A stretch of DNA of 64,000 nucleotides, from assembly GCF_008727715.1 (NCBI RefSeq), contig NZ_CP044218.1, forward strand, positions 2,356,001-2,420,000, read 5' to 3'. Shown here in pieces: positions 8,066 to 16,091 of this stretch (within the stretch, counting starts at the first letter, position 1; every line of letters starts with the position of its first letter). The translations under genes and the position numbers were made by a program. The notes under the pieces were generated by a model. That model was not told the DNA's origin. It saw only the letters and a program-made list of their open reading frames with translations, and ran no database searches. Origin of the DNA: Mesorhizobium terrae (lineage in GTDB: Bacteria > Pseudomonadota > Alphaproteobacteria > Rhizobiales > Rhizobiaceae).

Positions 8066-10267
8066 TCAATTGATGGTGGCGATGTTGCCAAGCCGCAGGA
8101 ACAAGGTCTCGCCTGAGGAATTGTCGACGCCGTCATTGTCGGTAACGACATAGGCATCACCGACCTTGTCGATGGTGAAGCCCTCGACCTTGTCGACGAC
8201 ATAACCGTTGGTGGCCGCCTTCATGTCGGGCAGCAGGTCGCGCACCAGTGTCTTTTCGACCACCGGCAATTCGCCGCCGAGCTTGGCCGGCTTGAAGCCG
8301 TCTAGGCCAACGCCGTAGATGCGCTTCACCTTGGCCTCGGTGCCGATCTGATTGTCGCGCTCGATGACGTAGAGCTTGCCGTTGTGGGCGGTGATCTCCG
8401 ACAGCCCCATCCAGCCCTTGCTCGCCTTTTCCAGCGGGTAGCGCACGGCGGCCCATTCCTTGGTCTTTGGCTTGTAAGCGAGCAGCTTGACCTGACCGTT
8501 GGGGTCGTCCTTCCACTCACGCTGCACCGCAGCCACCAAGGTGAGGTCGTCGCCTTCGCCGATGGTAGTGATGCCTTCGAGGCCGAAACGGGTCTCGTTG
8601 GGCAGCAATTCGGTCGGGAAAGCGATCTCCTGCTTGATCTCGCCCTTGTCGTCGACGCGATAAATGGCGTGTGGCACCAGCTTCTCGCTGTTGCCCTCCG
8701 ATGCCAGCCAGAAACCGCCCTTGCCGTCTGGGGCGATGCCTTCAAGGTCAAGCTTCTGAGCGGGGTTGCCGCCACGGGTCACAACGGTCTTGGCAACGAT
8801 CCTGGCCGGCGTTTGAGTGGCGTCGATCGTATAGATCGAGGGCTGTGCGGCGTAAGCTGAATCCGAAACCGAGTAAAGCTTGCCGGCGGTCTCGGGATCG
8901 GCGGCGAGTGCCGAGAGTGCACCCCAGCCGAGCGGCACGCCCCTGTCGGTCAGGCCGGCGGAGATCATCGGATAGGCCGGTTTGCCCTCGGCGCGTTCGT
9001 AGATCATGACATGAGAGCGAGCGCCGCCATCCTCGATGAGATCGGTCTCATTGGCGGTGACGAAGAGGTTGCGCGCCGGAATGGCGAGCAGACCTTCCGG
9101 GCCAATGCCCGAGGGCAGTGCCTGCAGGAACTTCGGCGCAGCGCCCGTATCCTGGTAGACACCGACCAGCGAGGCACGTTCGGCGCCGACGAAGACAAGC
9201 TTCTGGCCGCCATAGGTGCCGACTTCCATGCCTTCCGGCTCGATGCCCTTCTTGTTGCGGTGCTCCGGATAGTGGCCGAGATTGGCGGCCTCGTATTCGA
9301 AGCTGGTGCCGGATTCGTAGAGCACCTCGCCCTTCTTGGAAAATATGGTGAAGCCGCGCGAGCCGCCCTTGTAGTCACCCTCATTGGCGATCACGAGACG
9401 ATCGTTATCCAGCCATTTCACGGCGTCGGGCTCGCGTAGTGCGTTCTCGATCTTGCCGGAGAAGTTCAGAGCGCCGTCTTTCTTGGTGTCGATGTTTTCA
9501 AGCGTCACCGAACCGGCCGAGAAATGCGAGACGAGAGCGCCGGTCGCGGCGTTGACCACGACGATGTGGTTGTTTTCCTGCAGCGTCAGCGCGATTTCGC
9601 CGGCGTCGTTGAAGGCGACGAATTCGGGTTCGGCATCCTCGGGGACGATCTCCGACAGGCCGGTGACCTCGACGGTCCTGATCGAAGCGCAATCCGGAAC
9701 GCCGGCGGCGACCGAAACGATCTTGAGGTTGCCGGACGGCAGCTGCGGCATCGCGCCGTCGTTCAACTCTTCATCGCGCTCGTTCTCGATGGCGACGGCG
9801 AGATATTTGCCGTCCTTGCTCAGCGCCACCGAATCCGGTTGGCCGCCGAGATCGCAGCTTGCCTCGACCTTCCTGGTGGCGATGTCGATGACGGTCAGGT
9901 TGCCCTTGGGATCGGTTTTGCTCTTGGATGTGTTGACGCCGGCCAGCACCTTGCCGCCGGCAACGGTGACGGAGGTGGGTTCGCCGTCGATCTTGACGAG
10001 GCCGCCGGCCTTCGGGGCTTTCGGATCGGCGATGTCGACGAAGCCGACCGCGCCGTAGGGGCTGTCGGAATAGACCAGCGACTTGCCGTCATCTGTGGCG
10101 GCGATGATTTCGGCCGACGTCTTTGCCTTCTTGTCGGCAGCGGCTGGCAGGTTGGAAGCGACCGGGAAGGTGGCAATGCGATTGAACACCTGTTCCGCCT
10201 TCGCCGGTAGGGCAACAGAGGCGGCAAGAGCGGCGGTGAGCGCAATAAGGCAGGACGGACGAAGCAT
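8066..10267 (-). CDS. Exported esterase-like activity of phytase family protein
   Basis: A 733-residue exported protein. A Sec signal peptide (residues 1-23, SCLIALTAALAASVALPAKA) leads into a beta-propeller-like half with repeated strand patterns (GGKVLAGVNTSKSK, LAVAIENERDEELNDG, LTLQENNHIVVVNAATG, NEGDYKG). The C-terminal half carries the phytase-like esterase pattern DLEGIAPDGKGGFWLASEGN, then FGLEGITTIGEGDDLTLVAAVQREW and YVVTDNDGVDNSSGETLFLRLG. The family is thought to hydrolyse phosphoesters or to be a structural propeller in the periplasm; activity is not proven. GAGGGG precedes the ATG at 10267; the upstream extension to 10411 lacks a signal peptide. It is monocistronic with a strong terminator. 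Confidence 0.88.
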   Translation of the reverse strand: MLRPSCLIALTAALAASVALPAKAEQVFNRIATFPVASNLPAAADKKAKTSAEIIAATDDGKSLVYSDSPYGAVGFVDIADPKAPKAGGLVKIDGEPTSVTVAGGKVLAGVNTSKSKTDPKGNLTVIDIATRKVEASCDLGGQPDSVALSKDGKYLAVAIENERDEELNDGAMPQLPSGNLKIVSVAAGVPDCASIRTVEVTGLSEIVPEDAEPEFVAFNDAGEIALTLQENNHIVVVNAATGALVSHFSAGSVTLENIDTKKDGALNFSGKIENALREPDAVKWLDNDRLVIANEGDYKGGSRGFTIFSKKGEVLYESGTSFEYEAANLGHYPEHRNKKGIEPEGMEVGTYGGQKLVFVGAERASLVGVYQDTGAAPKFLQALPSGIGPEGLLAIPARNLFVTANETDLIEDGGARSHVMIYERAEGKPAYPMISAGLTDRGVPLGWGALSALAADPETAGKLYSVSDSAYAAQPSIYTIDATQTPARIVAKTVVTRGGNPAQKLDLEGIAPDGKGGFWLASEGNSEKLVPHAIYRVDDKGEIKQEIAFPTELLPNETRFGLEGITTIGEGDDLTLVAAVQREWKDDPNGQVKLLAYKPKTKEWAAVRYPLEKASKGWMGLSEITAHNGKLYVIERDNQIGTEAKVKRIYGVGLDGFKPAKLGGELPVVEKTLVRDLLPDMKAATNGYVVDKVEGFTIDKVGDAYVVTDNDGVDNSSGETLFLRLGNIATIN

Positions 10268-10520
10268 ATTGGACCCCTCAAAATCGTATGTGGAAAAACG
10301 CCTTCCCAATTGGGGGAGGCGCATTTCACCGGGATGACGGGGACATGAAGCTTTGGTGACAATCGCGCGAACCGGTGCGCATTGGCTGCCGCCCAATGCG
10401 CGGTTCCGCAAAACCGTTGCGATCGGAGCCGTTAACAGCTATATACGCCCCGATTTCCCTTACTGGTGGCTCAAACCACCGCCCGCGCGGGAACGCGGGC
10501 GAACGAGAAGGATTTACCGC

Positions 10521-11210
10521 ATGGCCAACACGCTGCTGATGCCCAAGGCGACTGCCGTCTGGCTGGTCGACAACACCGCGCTTTCCTTCGACCAGATCGC
10601 GCAGTTCTGTTCGCTGCACCCGCTCGAGGTGAAAGCGATCGCCGATGGCGATTCGGCGCAGGGCATCAAGGGCATGGACCCCGTCATCACCGGACAGCTC
10701 ACCCGCGAGGAAATCGCGCGCGGCGAGAAGGACATAAACCATCGCCTGAAGCTGTCCGAGCCGAAGGTGCGGGTGCCGGAATCCAAGCGCAAGGGGCCGC
10801 GCTACACACCGCTGTCCAAGCGCCAGGATCGCCCGAACGCCATTCTGTGGCTTGTGCGCAACCATCCCGAGCTGAAGGACGCGCAGATCTCGCGCCTCGT
10901 CGGCACCACCAAGTCGACCATCGAGCAGATTCGCGAGCGCAAGCACTGGAACTCGGCCAATCTGGCGCCGATGGACCCGGTGACATTGGGCCTGTGTTCG
11001 CAGATCGACCTCGATCTCGAAGTGCAGCGCGCCTCGCGCGGCCGCGAACCGGTGCAGCCGATCGGCGACACGCTGCTGCCGGCAGCGCTCACCGAGCGCC
11101 TGGTGCCCGAGGCCGAAAAGCCGAAGGCCGAGGACGAGGAACTCGACGCCAACGCCGTCTTCGCCAAGCTCTCGGCGCTGAAGGGCAAAACCGAAGAAGA
11201 CGACGAATAA
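10521..11210 (+). CDS. trcR: Cell-cycle transcriptional regulator TrcR family (DUF1013)
   Basis: A 229-residue protein matching the alphaproteobacterial DUF1013/TrcR family across its length: MPKATAVWLVDNTALSFDQIAQFCSLHPLEVKAIADG near the start, a conserved middle with GPRYTPLSKRQDRPNAILWLVRNHPELKDAQISRLVGTTKSTIEQIRERKHWN that contains a helix-turn-helix, and an acidic C-terminal tail. The family is nearly restricted to alphaproteobacteria and is associated with cell-cycle control of transcription. The ATG at 10521 has AAGGA upstream. The 253-base gap before it holds its promoter region and nothing else I recognise. The symbol follows current family naming. Confidence 0.88.
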   Translation: MANTLLMPKATAVWLVDNTALSFDQIAQFCSLHPLEVKAIADGDSAQGIKGMDPVITGQLTREEIARGEKDINHRLKLSEPKVRVPESKRKGPRYTPLSKRQDRPNAILWLVRNHPELKDAQISRLVGTTKSTIEQIRERKHWNSANLAPMDPVTLGLCSQIDLDLEVQRASRGREPVQPIGDTLLPAALTERLVPEAEKPKAEDEELDANAVFAKLSALKGKTEEDDE

Positions 11211-11221
11211 GAACTGGAACT

Positions 11222-11247
11222 ACGACCTCCTCAAACGAGGAGGTCGT
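11222..11247. terminator. Hairpin between convergent trcR and YafY regulator
   Basis: ACGACCTCCTC pairs perfectly with GAGGAGGTCGT around an AAAC loop, between two convergent genes. There is no T-tract, so its termination role is a guess from position. Confidence 0.5.
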
Positions 11248-11252
11248 GCCGT

Positions 11253-11969
11253 TCATGCGCCTCTTGCCGTCGGGCCCATGCCATAGGCTTCGCTGCGCTC
11301 GACGGCACGATAGAAATCGGCGAGCTGTTTGCCGCGTTCGGGCTTGAACAGGCGGTTGGCAATGATGACTGAAGCGATGCGGTCGATGCGGAAGGCGCGG
11401 AAATCGTCGCGCATCTCGCACCAGGCGACCAACGTCCACACCTTGCCCCAGAACCAGAGCCCGAGCGGCCGCACGTCGCGCGCCGTGCTGCGGCCGGCTT
11501 CGTCATTGTAGTCAATGGTCAGAACCTGCCGCTTCTCGATCGAGCGTTCGATGATATCGATCGCTTCGCGCGCGGCGTCGCTCACCACCCACATCGGCGT
11601 GTGGATTTCAGTGCGCGCGATGCGGTCCTTTTCAGTATCGGGCAACACCGCGCCGATCTTGACCAGGGCTTCGTCGGCAGCGCGGGCCATAGTGGCCCCA
11701 CCAAAGGCGCGCACCATGCGGGCACCGGCTACCAGCGCCACAATCTCGTCTCTGGTGAACATGAGCGGGGGAAGATCGAACCCCTCCCTCATCATGTAAC
11801 CGACACCGGCCTCGCCATCGATCGGCACGCCGGTCGATTGCAGGTCAGCGATATCGCGGTAGATCGTACGCTCGGACACTTCGAGCCAAGCGCCGAGCTT
11901 CTGTGCAGTGACCAAGCGGCCGCCGCGCAGATGCTGGACGATCTGGAAAAGCCTATCGGCACGTCGCAT
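11253..11969 (-). CDS. YafY-family regulator: HTH plus WYL domain
   Basis: A 238-residue YafY-type regulator. An N-terminal HTH_11 domain (RADRLFQIVQHLRGGRLVTAQKLGAWLEVSERTIYRDIADLQSTGVPIDGEAGVGY) is followed by a WYL domain from about residue 135 (RQVLTIDYNDEAG to RPLGLWFWGKVWTLVAWCEMRDDFRAFRIDRI). WYL domains sense small ligands or nucleic acids. GAGGAT precedes the ATG. It is the last gene of a minus-strand unit with an MGMT-like and a VOC gene. A 24-base palindrome lies upstream of this operon, and an almost identical one upstream of the neighbouring DUF1127-like gene; this protein is the obvious candidate to bind both, by position. Confidence 0.9.
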   Translation of the reverse strand: MRRADRLFQIVQHLRGGRLVTAQKLGAWLEVSERTIYRDIADLQSTGVPIDGEAGVGYMMREGFDLPPLMFTRDEIVALVAGARMVRAFGGATMARAADEALVKIGAVLPDTEKDRIARTEIHTPMWVVSDAAREAIDIIERSIEKRQVLTIDYNDEAGRSTARDVRPLGLWFWGKVWTLVAWCEMRDDFRAFRIDRIASVIIANRLFKPERGKQLADFYRAVERSEAYGMGPTARGA

Positions 11970-11987
11970 CGTTCGTATCCTCGGTTC

Positions 11988-12398
11988 CTACGGGTCGAGC
12001 CCTTCGCGGCGGCGCTGCTCATCAACCAGTTTGGCGCCAAGCGACAATTTCTTCGTTGTCGGCGTCCTTGAGCTGAGCACTCGCCAGAAGGGCGTGATGT
12101 CGGCGAGCGCGGTTCCGCGCTCGAGATCTTCCAAGGCCGCCTCCGCAACGGTACGCAAATGGTAGCCGATGGTGACCGGGCATGTCACTTCGGCGCCGTG
12201 TTCGACGGCAAGCGCGGTCCGCAACGCCCTTACATCCATCTCGACCCCTTTCGGGATCGAGCGGATGAACTCATCCACTTGCCGCGGCGTCGGCACCAAC
12301 ATCGGCTGGCCCTCGACCACGTCACTCATGGTGCGTGGCGTCGGCCGAATGCCATTGATGCCAGCCGTGTTCAGCCTGTCTGTCCAGCTTTTGACCAT
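11988..12398 (-). CDS. Hypothetical protein with MGMT-like C-terminal pattern
   Basis: A 136-residue soluble protein I do not recognise with certainty. It contains DEFIRSIPKGVEMDVRALRTALAVEHGAEVTCPVTIGYHLRTVAEAALEDLERG, then ITPFWRVLSS and KKLSLGAKLVDEQRRREGL. The spacing of the IPKG helix, a P-x-W-R-V block where the PCHRV active site would be, and the terminal QRRREGL recall the O6-alkylguanine transferase fold, but the reactive Cys is missing, as in alkyltransferase-like proteins. This is inference from pattern alone. It sits between the VOC and YafY genes with gaps of 12 and 18 bases, so it is co-transcribed. The ATG at 12398 is preferred over a TTG one codon earlier. Confidence 0.6.
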   Translation of the reverse strand: MVKSWTDRLNTAGINGIRPTPRTMSDVVEGQPMLVPTPRQVDEFIRSIPKGVEMDVRALRTALAVEHGAEVTCPVTIGYHLRTVAEAALEDLERGTALADITPFWRVLSSRTPTTKKLSLGAKLVDEQRRREGLDP

Positions 12399-12410
12399 CA
12401 AGTTATCCGT

Positions 12411-12779
12411 TCATACGAACAAACCGAAGCTGTTGCCGTCCGGATCGAGGCAATAGGCGAAATGCCCGGATGGCACTTGGATGATTTCCGAGACGACCTC
12501 GCCGCCGTGGACCTTGACGCGTTCGAGCGCATCCTCGAGCGGCGCGGCCACAGCGAGATGAATGGTACCACCGGTGCCACGTGGCGCCGGCTTGCCGGGA
12601 TAGACATGGCCGGAGGCAGCCTGATCCTTTGCCGCGAACAAGGCGATGGGGTTTGGTCCCATCGTCTCGAGCGACAGCGTGTTTTGCAGCACTGCACCAT
12701 AGAAGGCCTGTGCGCGATCCATGTCGGTCACCGGAATTTCAAACCAGATAGCCGCTTTCGGCGGAACAAAATCAGTCAC
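12411..12779 (-). CDS. VOC-family (glyoxalase/bleomycin-resistance fold) protein
   Basis: A 122-residue VOC protein with paired beta-alpha-beta-beta-beta modules: AIWFEIPVTDMDRAQAFYGAVL in the first, and HLAVAAPLEDALERVKVHGGEVVSEI with CLDPDGNSFGLFV in the second. The metal ligands expected in glyoxalases (His or Glu at the strand ends) are only partly present, so it may bind a ligand rather than catalyse. The GTG at 12779 has a G8 run seven bases upstream and is preferred over a TTG at 12785. It is the first gene of the VOC/MGMT-like/YafY unit, whose promoter overlaps the 24-base palindrome at 12825. Confidence 0.82.
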   Translation of the reverse strand: MTDFVPPKAAIWFEIPVTDMDRAQAFYGAVLQNTLSLETMGPNPIALFAAKDQAASGHVYPGKPAPRGTGGTIHLAVAAPLEDALERVKVHGGEVVSEIIQVPSGHFAYCLDPDGNSFGLFV

Positions 12780-12824
12780 GTCCAAACCCCCCCCGTTTTA
12801 CAACGCTGTCAGTATGGCATTGGC

Positions 12825-12848
12825 CTCCTGACAGCATATTGTCAGGAG
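12825..12848. promoter_or_regulatory. 24-base palindrome, copy 1 (CTCCTGACA-N6-TGTCAGGAG)
   Basis: A perfect 9-bp inverted repeat with a 6-base centre (GCATAT). It begins 45 bases upstream of the VOC operon start and overlaps the last codons of the upstream PfpI gene. The same arms recur at 13811-13834. It is probably an operator for a dimeric regulator, with the co-operonic YafY protein the best candidate. Confidence 0.7.
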
Positions 12849-13432
12849 CTTTCACCGTACTCCCGGGCAAACAAGGCGCGCATCTCAGTCAATTCGTCAT
12901 GCTTGTCGGGATAGAGCGCTTCGATGAACTCCTTGGCGAAGGTGCCAGGTGCCGAACCCGGTGCGGAAACGACGTTGCCGTCGGCAACCGCATTCGGCAC
13001 GTCGCGATAGCGCTCGACGCCGGCATAGTCGGGTAGATGTGTCAGGATCCAGTCGCGGCCGTTGCTGGTGTGCGTTCTGCCTTCGAAAACGCCAGCGCGG
13101 GCAAGCGGTAGCGTTCCCGCACAGATACCACCGATCACGCCACGGCGCATCGCCACGGCATCGACAAGGCTGGAAACATCGGGAGCCTTGTCGCCAGTCC
13201 ATACATCGGAACCGATCACTGCAATGGCATCGAGGTCATGATTGTCGGCCACGGTAGCCGAACGGTGCGGCGACAGCCGAAATCCGCTTGCGGACGTGAC
13301 AGGCTGGCCATCAGGTGTGATCGAAACGGCTTGCGCTCCGAACCATTCGACAGCAGAGGCCGACAAAAGACCATATTCCCAATCGGCGAACCGGTCGATG
13401 AACACGAAGCCAATCTTTTTTCCATTTGGCAT
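12842..13432 (-). CDS. DJ-1/PfpI-family glutamine amidotransferase-like protein
   Basis: A 196-residue DJ-1/PfpI fold protein. The nucleophile elbow GGICAGTLPLARAGVF carries the catalytic Cys; the N-terminal IGFVFIDRFADWEYGLLSASA supplies the acidic partner region, and AIAVIGSDVW is the strand before the elbow. Family activities include proteases, glyoxalase III, chaperones and amidases, so a specific reaction cannot be assigned. GGGAGAGAA precedes the ATG. Its gene lies 169 bases downstream of a DUF1127-like gene on the same strand, and both may belong to the unit controlled by the palindrome at 13811. Confidence 0.87.
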   Translation of the reverse strand: MPNGKKIGFVFIDRFADWEYGLLSASAVEWFGAQAVSITPDGQPVTSASGFRLSPHRSATVADNHDLDAIAVIGSDVWTGDKAPDVSSLVDAVAMRRGVIGGICAGTLPLARAGVFEGRTHTSNGRDWILTHLPDYAGVERYRDVPNAVADGNVVSAPGSAPGTFAKEFIEALYPDKHDELTEMRALFAREYGESS

Positions 13433-13601
13433 AATTCTCTCCCCTCTTTAGACCGCGCCGTGCCCACGACAGCCACATCACAAATAATCAATGGCCAAAT
13501 GCCCAGGCGCAGAAGAGCATTCCCTTGGGGTATGCGCAGCCGCGGTTTCCTTACTTGGGTGCGACAACCTGTCAATCCAAGGGCTTGCCGAAAAAAGTCA
13601 G

Positions 13602-13769
13602 TCAATCCTCGCGCCGCTTGAACCCGGCATACATATCGGGCCAGCCGATATCAGCGCGGATATCGGGCGAAAGGCTGTTGAGCAGGCGCTCGGTGCGGAT
13701 CTCATTGCGCAGCGTGCGGATCTTGCCGACATAGCGCTGCACTGAGCTGACGATGGCGAAACGGGTCAT
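13602..13769 (-). CDS. Small DUF1127-like protein
   Basis: A 55-residue basic protein that starts MTRFAIVSSVQRYVGKIRTLRNEI and continues TERLLNSLSPDIRADIGWPDMYAGFKRRED. The Arg-rich first helix and the LSPDIRADIGWPD turn resemble the DUF1127 pattern (LSxxxLxDIGL), so it is probably a diverged member. AAAGGAGG lies ideally before the ATG at 13769. The second copy of the 24-base palindrome starts 41 bases upstream of it. The PfpI gene follows downstream. Confidence 0.8.
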   Translation of the reverse strand: MTRFAIVSSVQRYVGKIRTLRNEIRTERLLNSLSPDIRADIGWPDMYAGFKRRED

Positions 13770-13810
13770 GGCGGCCTCCTTTGTTTTGATGGAGGCATCA
13801 TCGCATACCC

Positions 13811-13834
13811 CTCCTGACAGCTATCTGTCAGGAG
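13811..13834. promoter_or_regulatory. 24-base palindrome, copy 2 (CTCCTGACA-N6-TGTCAGGAG)
   Basis: A 10-bp perfect inverted repeat with a 4-base centre, whose nine outer bases match those at 12825-12848 exactly. It lies 41 bases upstream of the DUF1127-like start and between that gene and the end of prpE. Confidence 0.7.
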
Positions 13835-13847
13835 TAGAGCGGGTCGT

Positions 13848-15755
13848 TTAAACGCCTATTCCCCGCGCGTTCAGCGCCGCCTTGATCTCATCGAGAATGG
13901 CGGGATCGTCGATGGTAGCCGGCATTTTCCATTCTTCTTTGTCGGCTATCTTTTGCATGGTGCCGCGCAGGATCTTGCCGGATCTGGTCTTTGGCAGGCG
14001 TTTGATCGTCACCACCGTCTTGAAGGCGGCAACTGGGCCAATGCGCTCACGCACGAGCACTACGGCCTCCCTCTCAACGGCGCCGTCTTCGCGCACCGCG
14101 CCGGCATTCAGCACGACGAGGCCAAGCGGCACCTGGCCCTTCATCGCGTCGGCAATGCCGATCACCGCGCATTCGGCAACGTCGGGATGTTCCGCCAGCA
14201 CCTCCTCCATCGCGCCGGTGGAAAGGCGGTGACCGGCGACGTTGATGATGTCATCGGTGCGGGCCATGACGAGCAGATAGCCATCCTCGTCGATCAGGCC
14301 GGCGTCGGCGGTTTTGTAATAGCCGGGGAACTCGTCGAGATAGGATTGGCGGAAGCGCTTGTCGGCCTTCCACAATGTCGGCAGGCAGCCGGGCGGCAGC
14401 GGCAACCTCAACACCACATTGCCCAGCGCGCCGGCCGTCAGCTCATGCCCGGCATCATCGAGCACCCGAATGTCGTAGCCCGGCATCGGCACGCCGGGTG
14501 AGCCGTATTTCACCGGCAGCGGACCAAGCCCGATCGGGTTCTGGGTGATGGGCGCGCCGGTCTCCGTCTGCCACCAATGGTCAATCACCGGCACCTTGAG
14601 GTGCCGTTCGGCCCATTTGATGGTCTCTGGGTCAGCCCGCTCGCCGGCAAGGAAGAGAGCACGAAATTTGGAGAAATCGTAATTCGGCACCAGCAAGCCT
14701 TGCGGGTCCTGTCCCTTGATGGCGCGAAAGGCGGTCGGCGCCGTGAACAGGGAGACGACACCGTGATCGGCGATCACCCGCCAGAAGGTGCCGGCATCCG
14801 GCGTGCCGACCGGCTTGCCTTCGAACATGACCGTGGTGCAGCCGTGGAGCAGCGGCGCATAGACGATGTAGGAATGACCAACCACCCAGCCGACGTCGGA
14901 GGCAGCCCAGAACACCTCGCCGGGCTTGATCCCGAATTCGTTCTCCATCGACCATTTCAACATGACCATGTGGCCGCCATTGTCGCGCACCACGCCCTTG
15001 GGCTGGCCGGTGGTGCCTGAGGTGTAGAGCACGTAGAGCGGGTCGGTGGCAGCGACACGCACGCAGTCCACCCAGGCACCAGCGGCGCGTTCGCGCGCGA
15101 CTTGGTCGCCGAGGTCGACGTCGCGACCGGGGATCAGCTCGCAGCGCAGTTCATCGCGCTGCAGAATCAGGCATGCGTCCGGCTTGTGGGTGGCCAGCTC
15201 GATGGCGGCATCGAGCAGCGGCTTGTAGGACACGACGCGACTCGGTTCGAGGCCGCAGGAGGCCGAGATGATGACCTTCGGGGTCGCATCATCGATGCGG
15301 GTGGCCAGTTCGCGCGCCGCAAAGCCGCCGAAAACAACGGAATGGATGGCGCCGAGGCGCGCGCAGGCGAGCATCGCAATCGCCGCCTCCGGCACCATCG
15401 GCATGTAGATGATGACGCGGTTGCCCTTGCGAATACCTTGGTTCCACAGTGCCGACGCGGTCGCCACCACCTCGCGCATCAATTCGGCATAGGTGTAGCG
15501 TGTGACCTTGCCGGTGTAAGCGCTGTCATGGACCAAAGCGAGCTGGTCGGCGCGGCCGCCGGTGACGTGGCGGTCGACGGCATTGTAGCAGGTGTTGCAG
15601 GAAGCGCCGACGAACCAGCGGCCATAGACGTCCTCGCGCGGATCAAAGATGCGGTCCCAGCGGCGATACCAGTCAATGGCCTCGGCTGCTTCCGCCCAGA
15701 AGGCTTCGGGGTCGCGTTTCCAATCGGCGTAGACCTCGTGGTAGCGGCTTGCCAT
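13848..15755 (-). CDS. prpE: Propionate--CoA ligase (propionyl-CoA synthetase)
   Basis: A 635-residue acyl-CoA synthetase of the ANL superfamily, closest to PrpE. The N-terminus MASRYHEVYADWKRDPEAFWAEAAEAIDWY is typical. AMP-binding motifs are YTSGTTGQPKG and the WWQTETGAPI block; the domain hinge includes YKTADAGLIDEDGY, and the catalytic Lys lies in RLPKTRSGKILRG near residue 590. It activates propionate to propionyl-CoA via the adenylate in the cytoplasm, feeding propionate catabolism; acetate may also be used. GGAGGAGACG precedes the ATG at 15755; the extension to 15866 lacks the conserved start. No methylcitrate or carboxylase genes are adjacent, so it appears to be a solitary gene. Confidence 0.93.
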   Translation of the reverse strand: MASRYHEVYADWKRDPEAFWAEAAEAIDWYRRWDRIFDPREDVYGRWFVGASCNTCYNAVDRHVTGGRADQLALVHDSAYTGKVTRYTYAELMREVVATASALWNQGIRKGNRVIIYMPMVPEAAIAMLACARLGAIHSVVFGGFAARELATRIDDATPKVIISASCGLEPSRVVSYKPLLDAAIELATHKPDACLILQRDELRCELIPGRDVDLGDQVARERAAGAWVDCVRVAATDPLYVLYTSGTTGQPKGVVRDNGGHMVMLKWSMENEFGIKPGEVFWAASDVGWVVGHSYIVYAPLLHGCTTVMFEGKPVGTPDAGTFWRVIADHGVVSLFTAPTAFRAIKGQDPQGLLVPNYDFSKFRALFLAGERADPETIKWAERHLKVPVIDHWWQTETGAPITQNPIGLGPLPVKYGSPGVPMPGYDIRVLDDAGHELTAGALGNVVLRLPLPPGCLPTLWKADKRFRQSYLDEFPGYYKTADAGLIDEDGYLLVMARTDDIINVAGHRLSTGAMEEVLAEHPDVAECAVIGIADAMKGQVPLGLVVLNAGAVREDGAVEREAVVLVRERIGPVAAFKTVVTIKRLPKTRSGKILRGTMQKIADKEEWKMPATIDDPAILDEIKAALNARGIGV

Positions 15756-15890
15756 CGTCTCCTCCGCCTTTCTTCGTCTTTTGCGGAAATCTAGCGCCTG
15801 CGGGCGGCGAACGTCCATCTGACTTAAGGGCGAGAGAATTGCGGCTGGTGGACCTTTGACAGGCATCGTGTGCCCTGCTCAAAGACGGTT

Positions 15891-16049
15891 ATGTCGAAGC
15901 TGCTCGCGCTCCTCATCCTCGCCATGATGGCCATACAGGTCGTCAAGCCGCTCGGCTGGCCAGGATTGAAGCGCCGGCGTGACTGCTGGAAGCTGGCCGT
16001 GGCCGCAATGGCCGCGATTTCGATCACGGCTTTGCTCAGTCACGGGTGA
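15891..16049 (+). CDS. Small predicted inner-membrane protein
   Basis: A 52-residue protein: a first hydrophobic helix (KLLALLILAMMAIQVVKPLGWPGL), a basic loop (KRRRDCWK) and a second hydrophobic helix (LAVAAMAAISITALLS). The two-helix hairpin with positive loop predicts both ends in the periplasm. It looks like the short membrane proteins annotated as hypothetical in Mesorhizobium. It is divergent from prpE (136 bases between). No function can be given. Confidence 0.65.
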   Translation: MSKLLALLILAMMAIQVVKPLGWPGLKRRRDCWKLAVAAMAAISITALLSHG

Positions 16050-16091
16050 CAGAGATTTATTCTCGCGGGTGCGGGCAGAGGAGAGGTTCTG

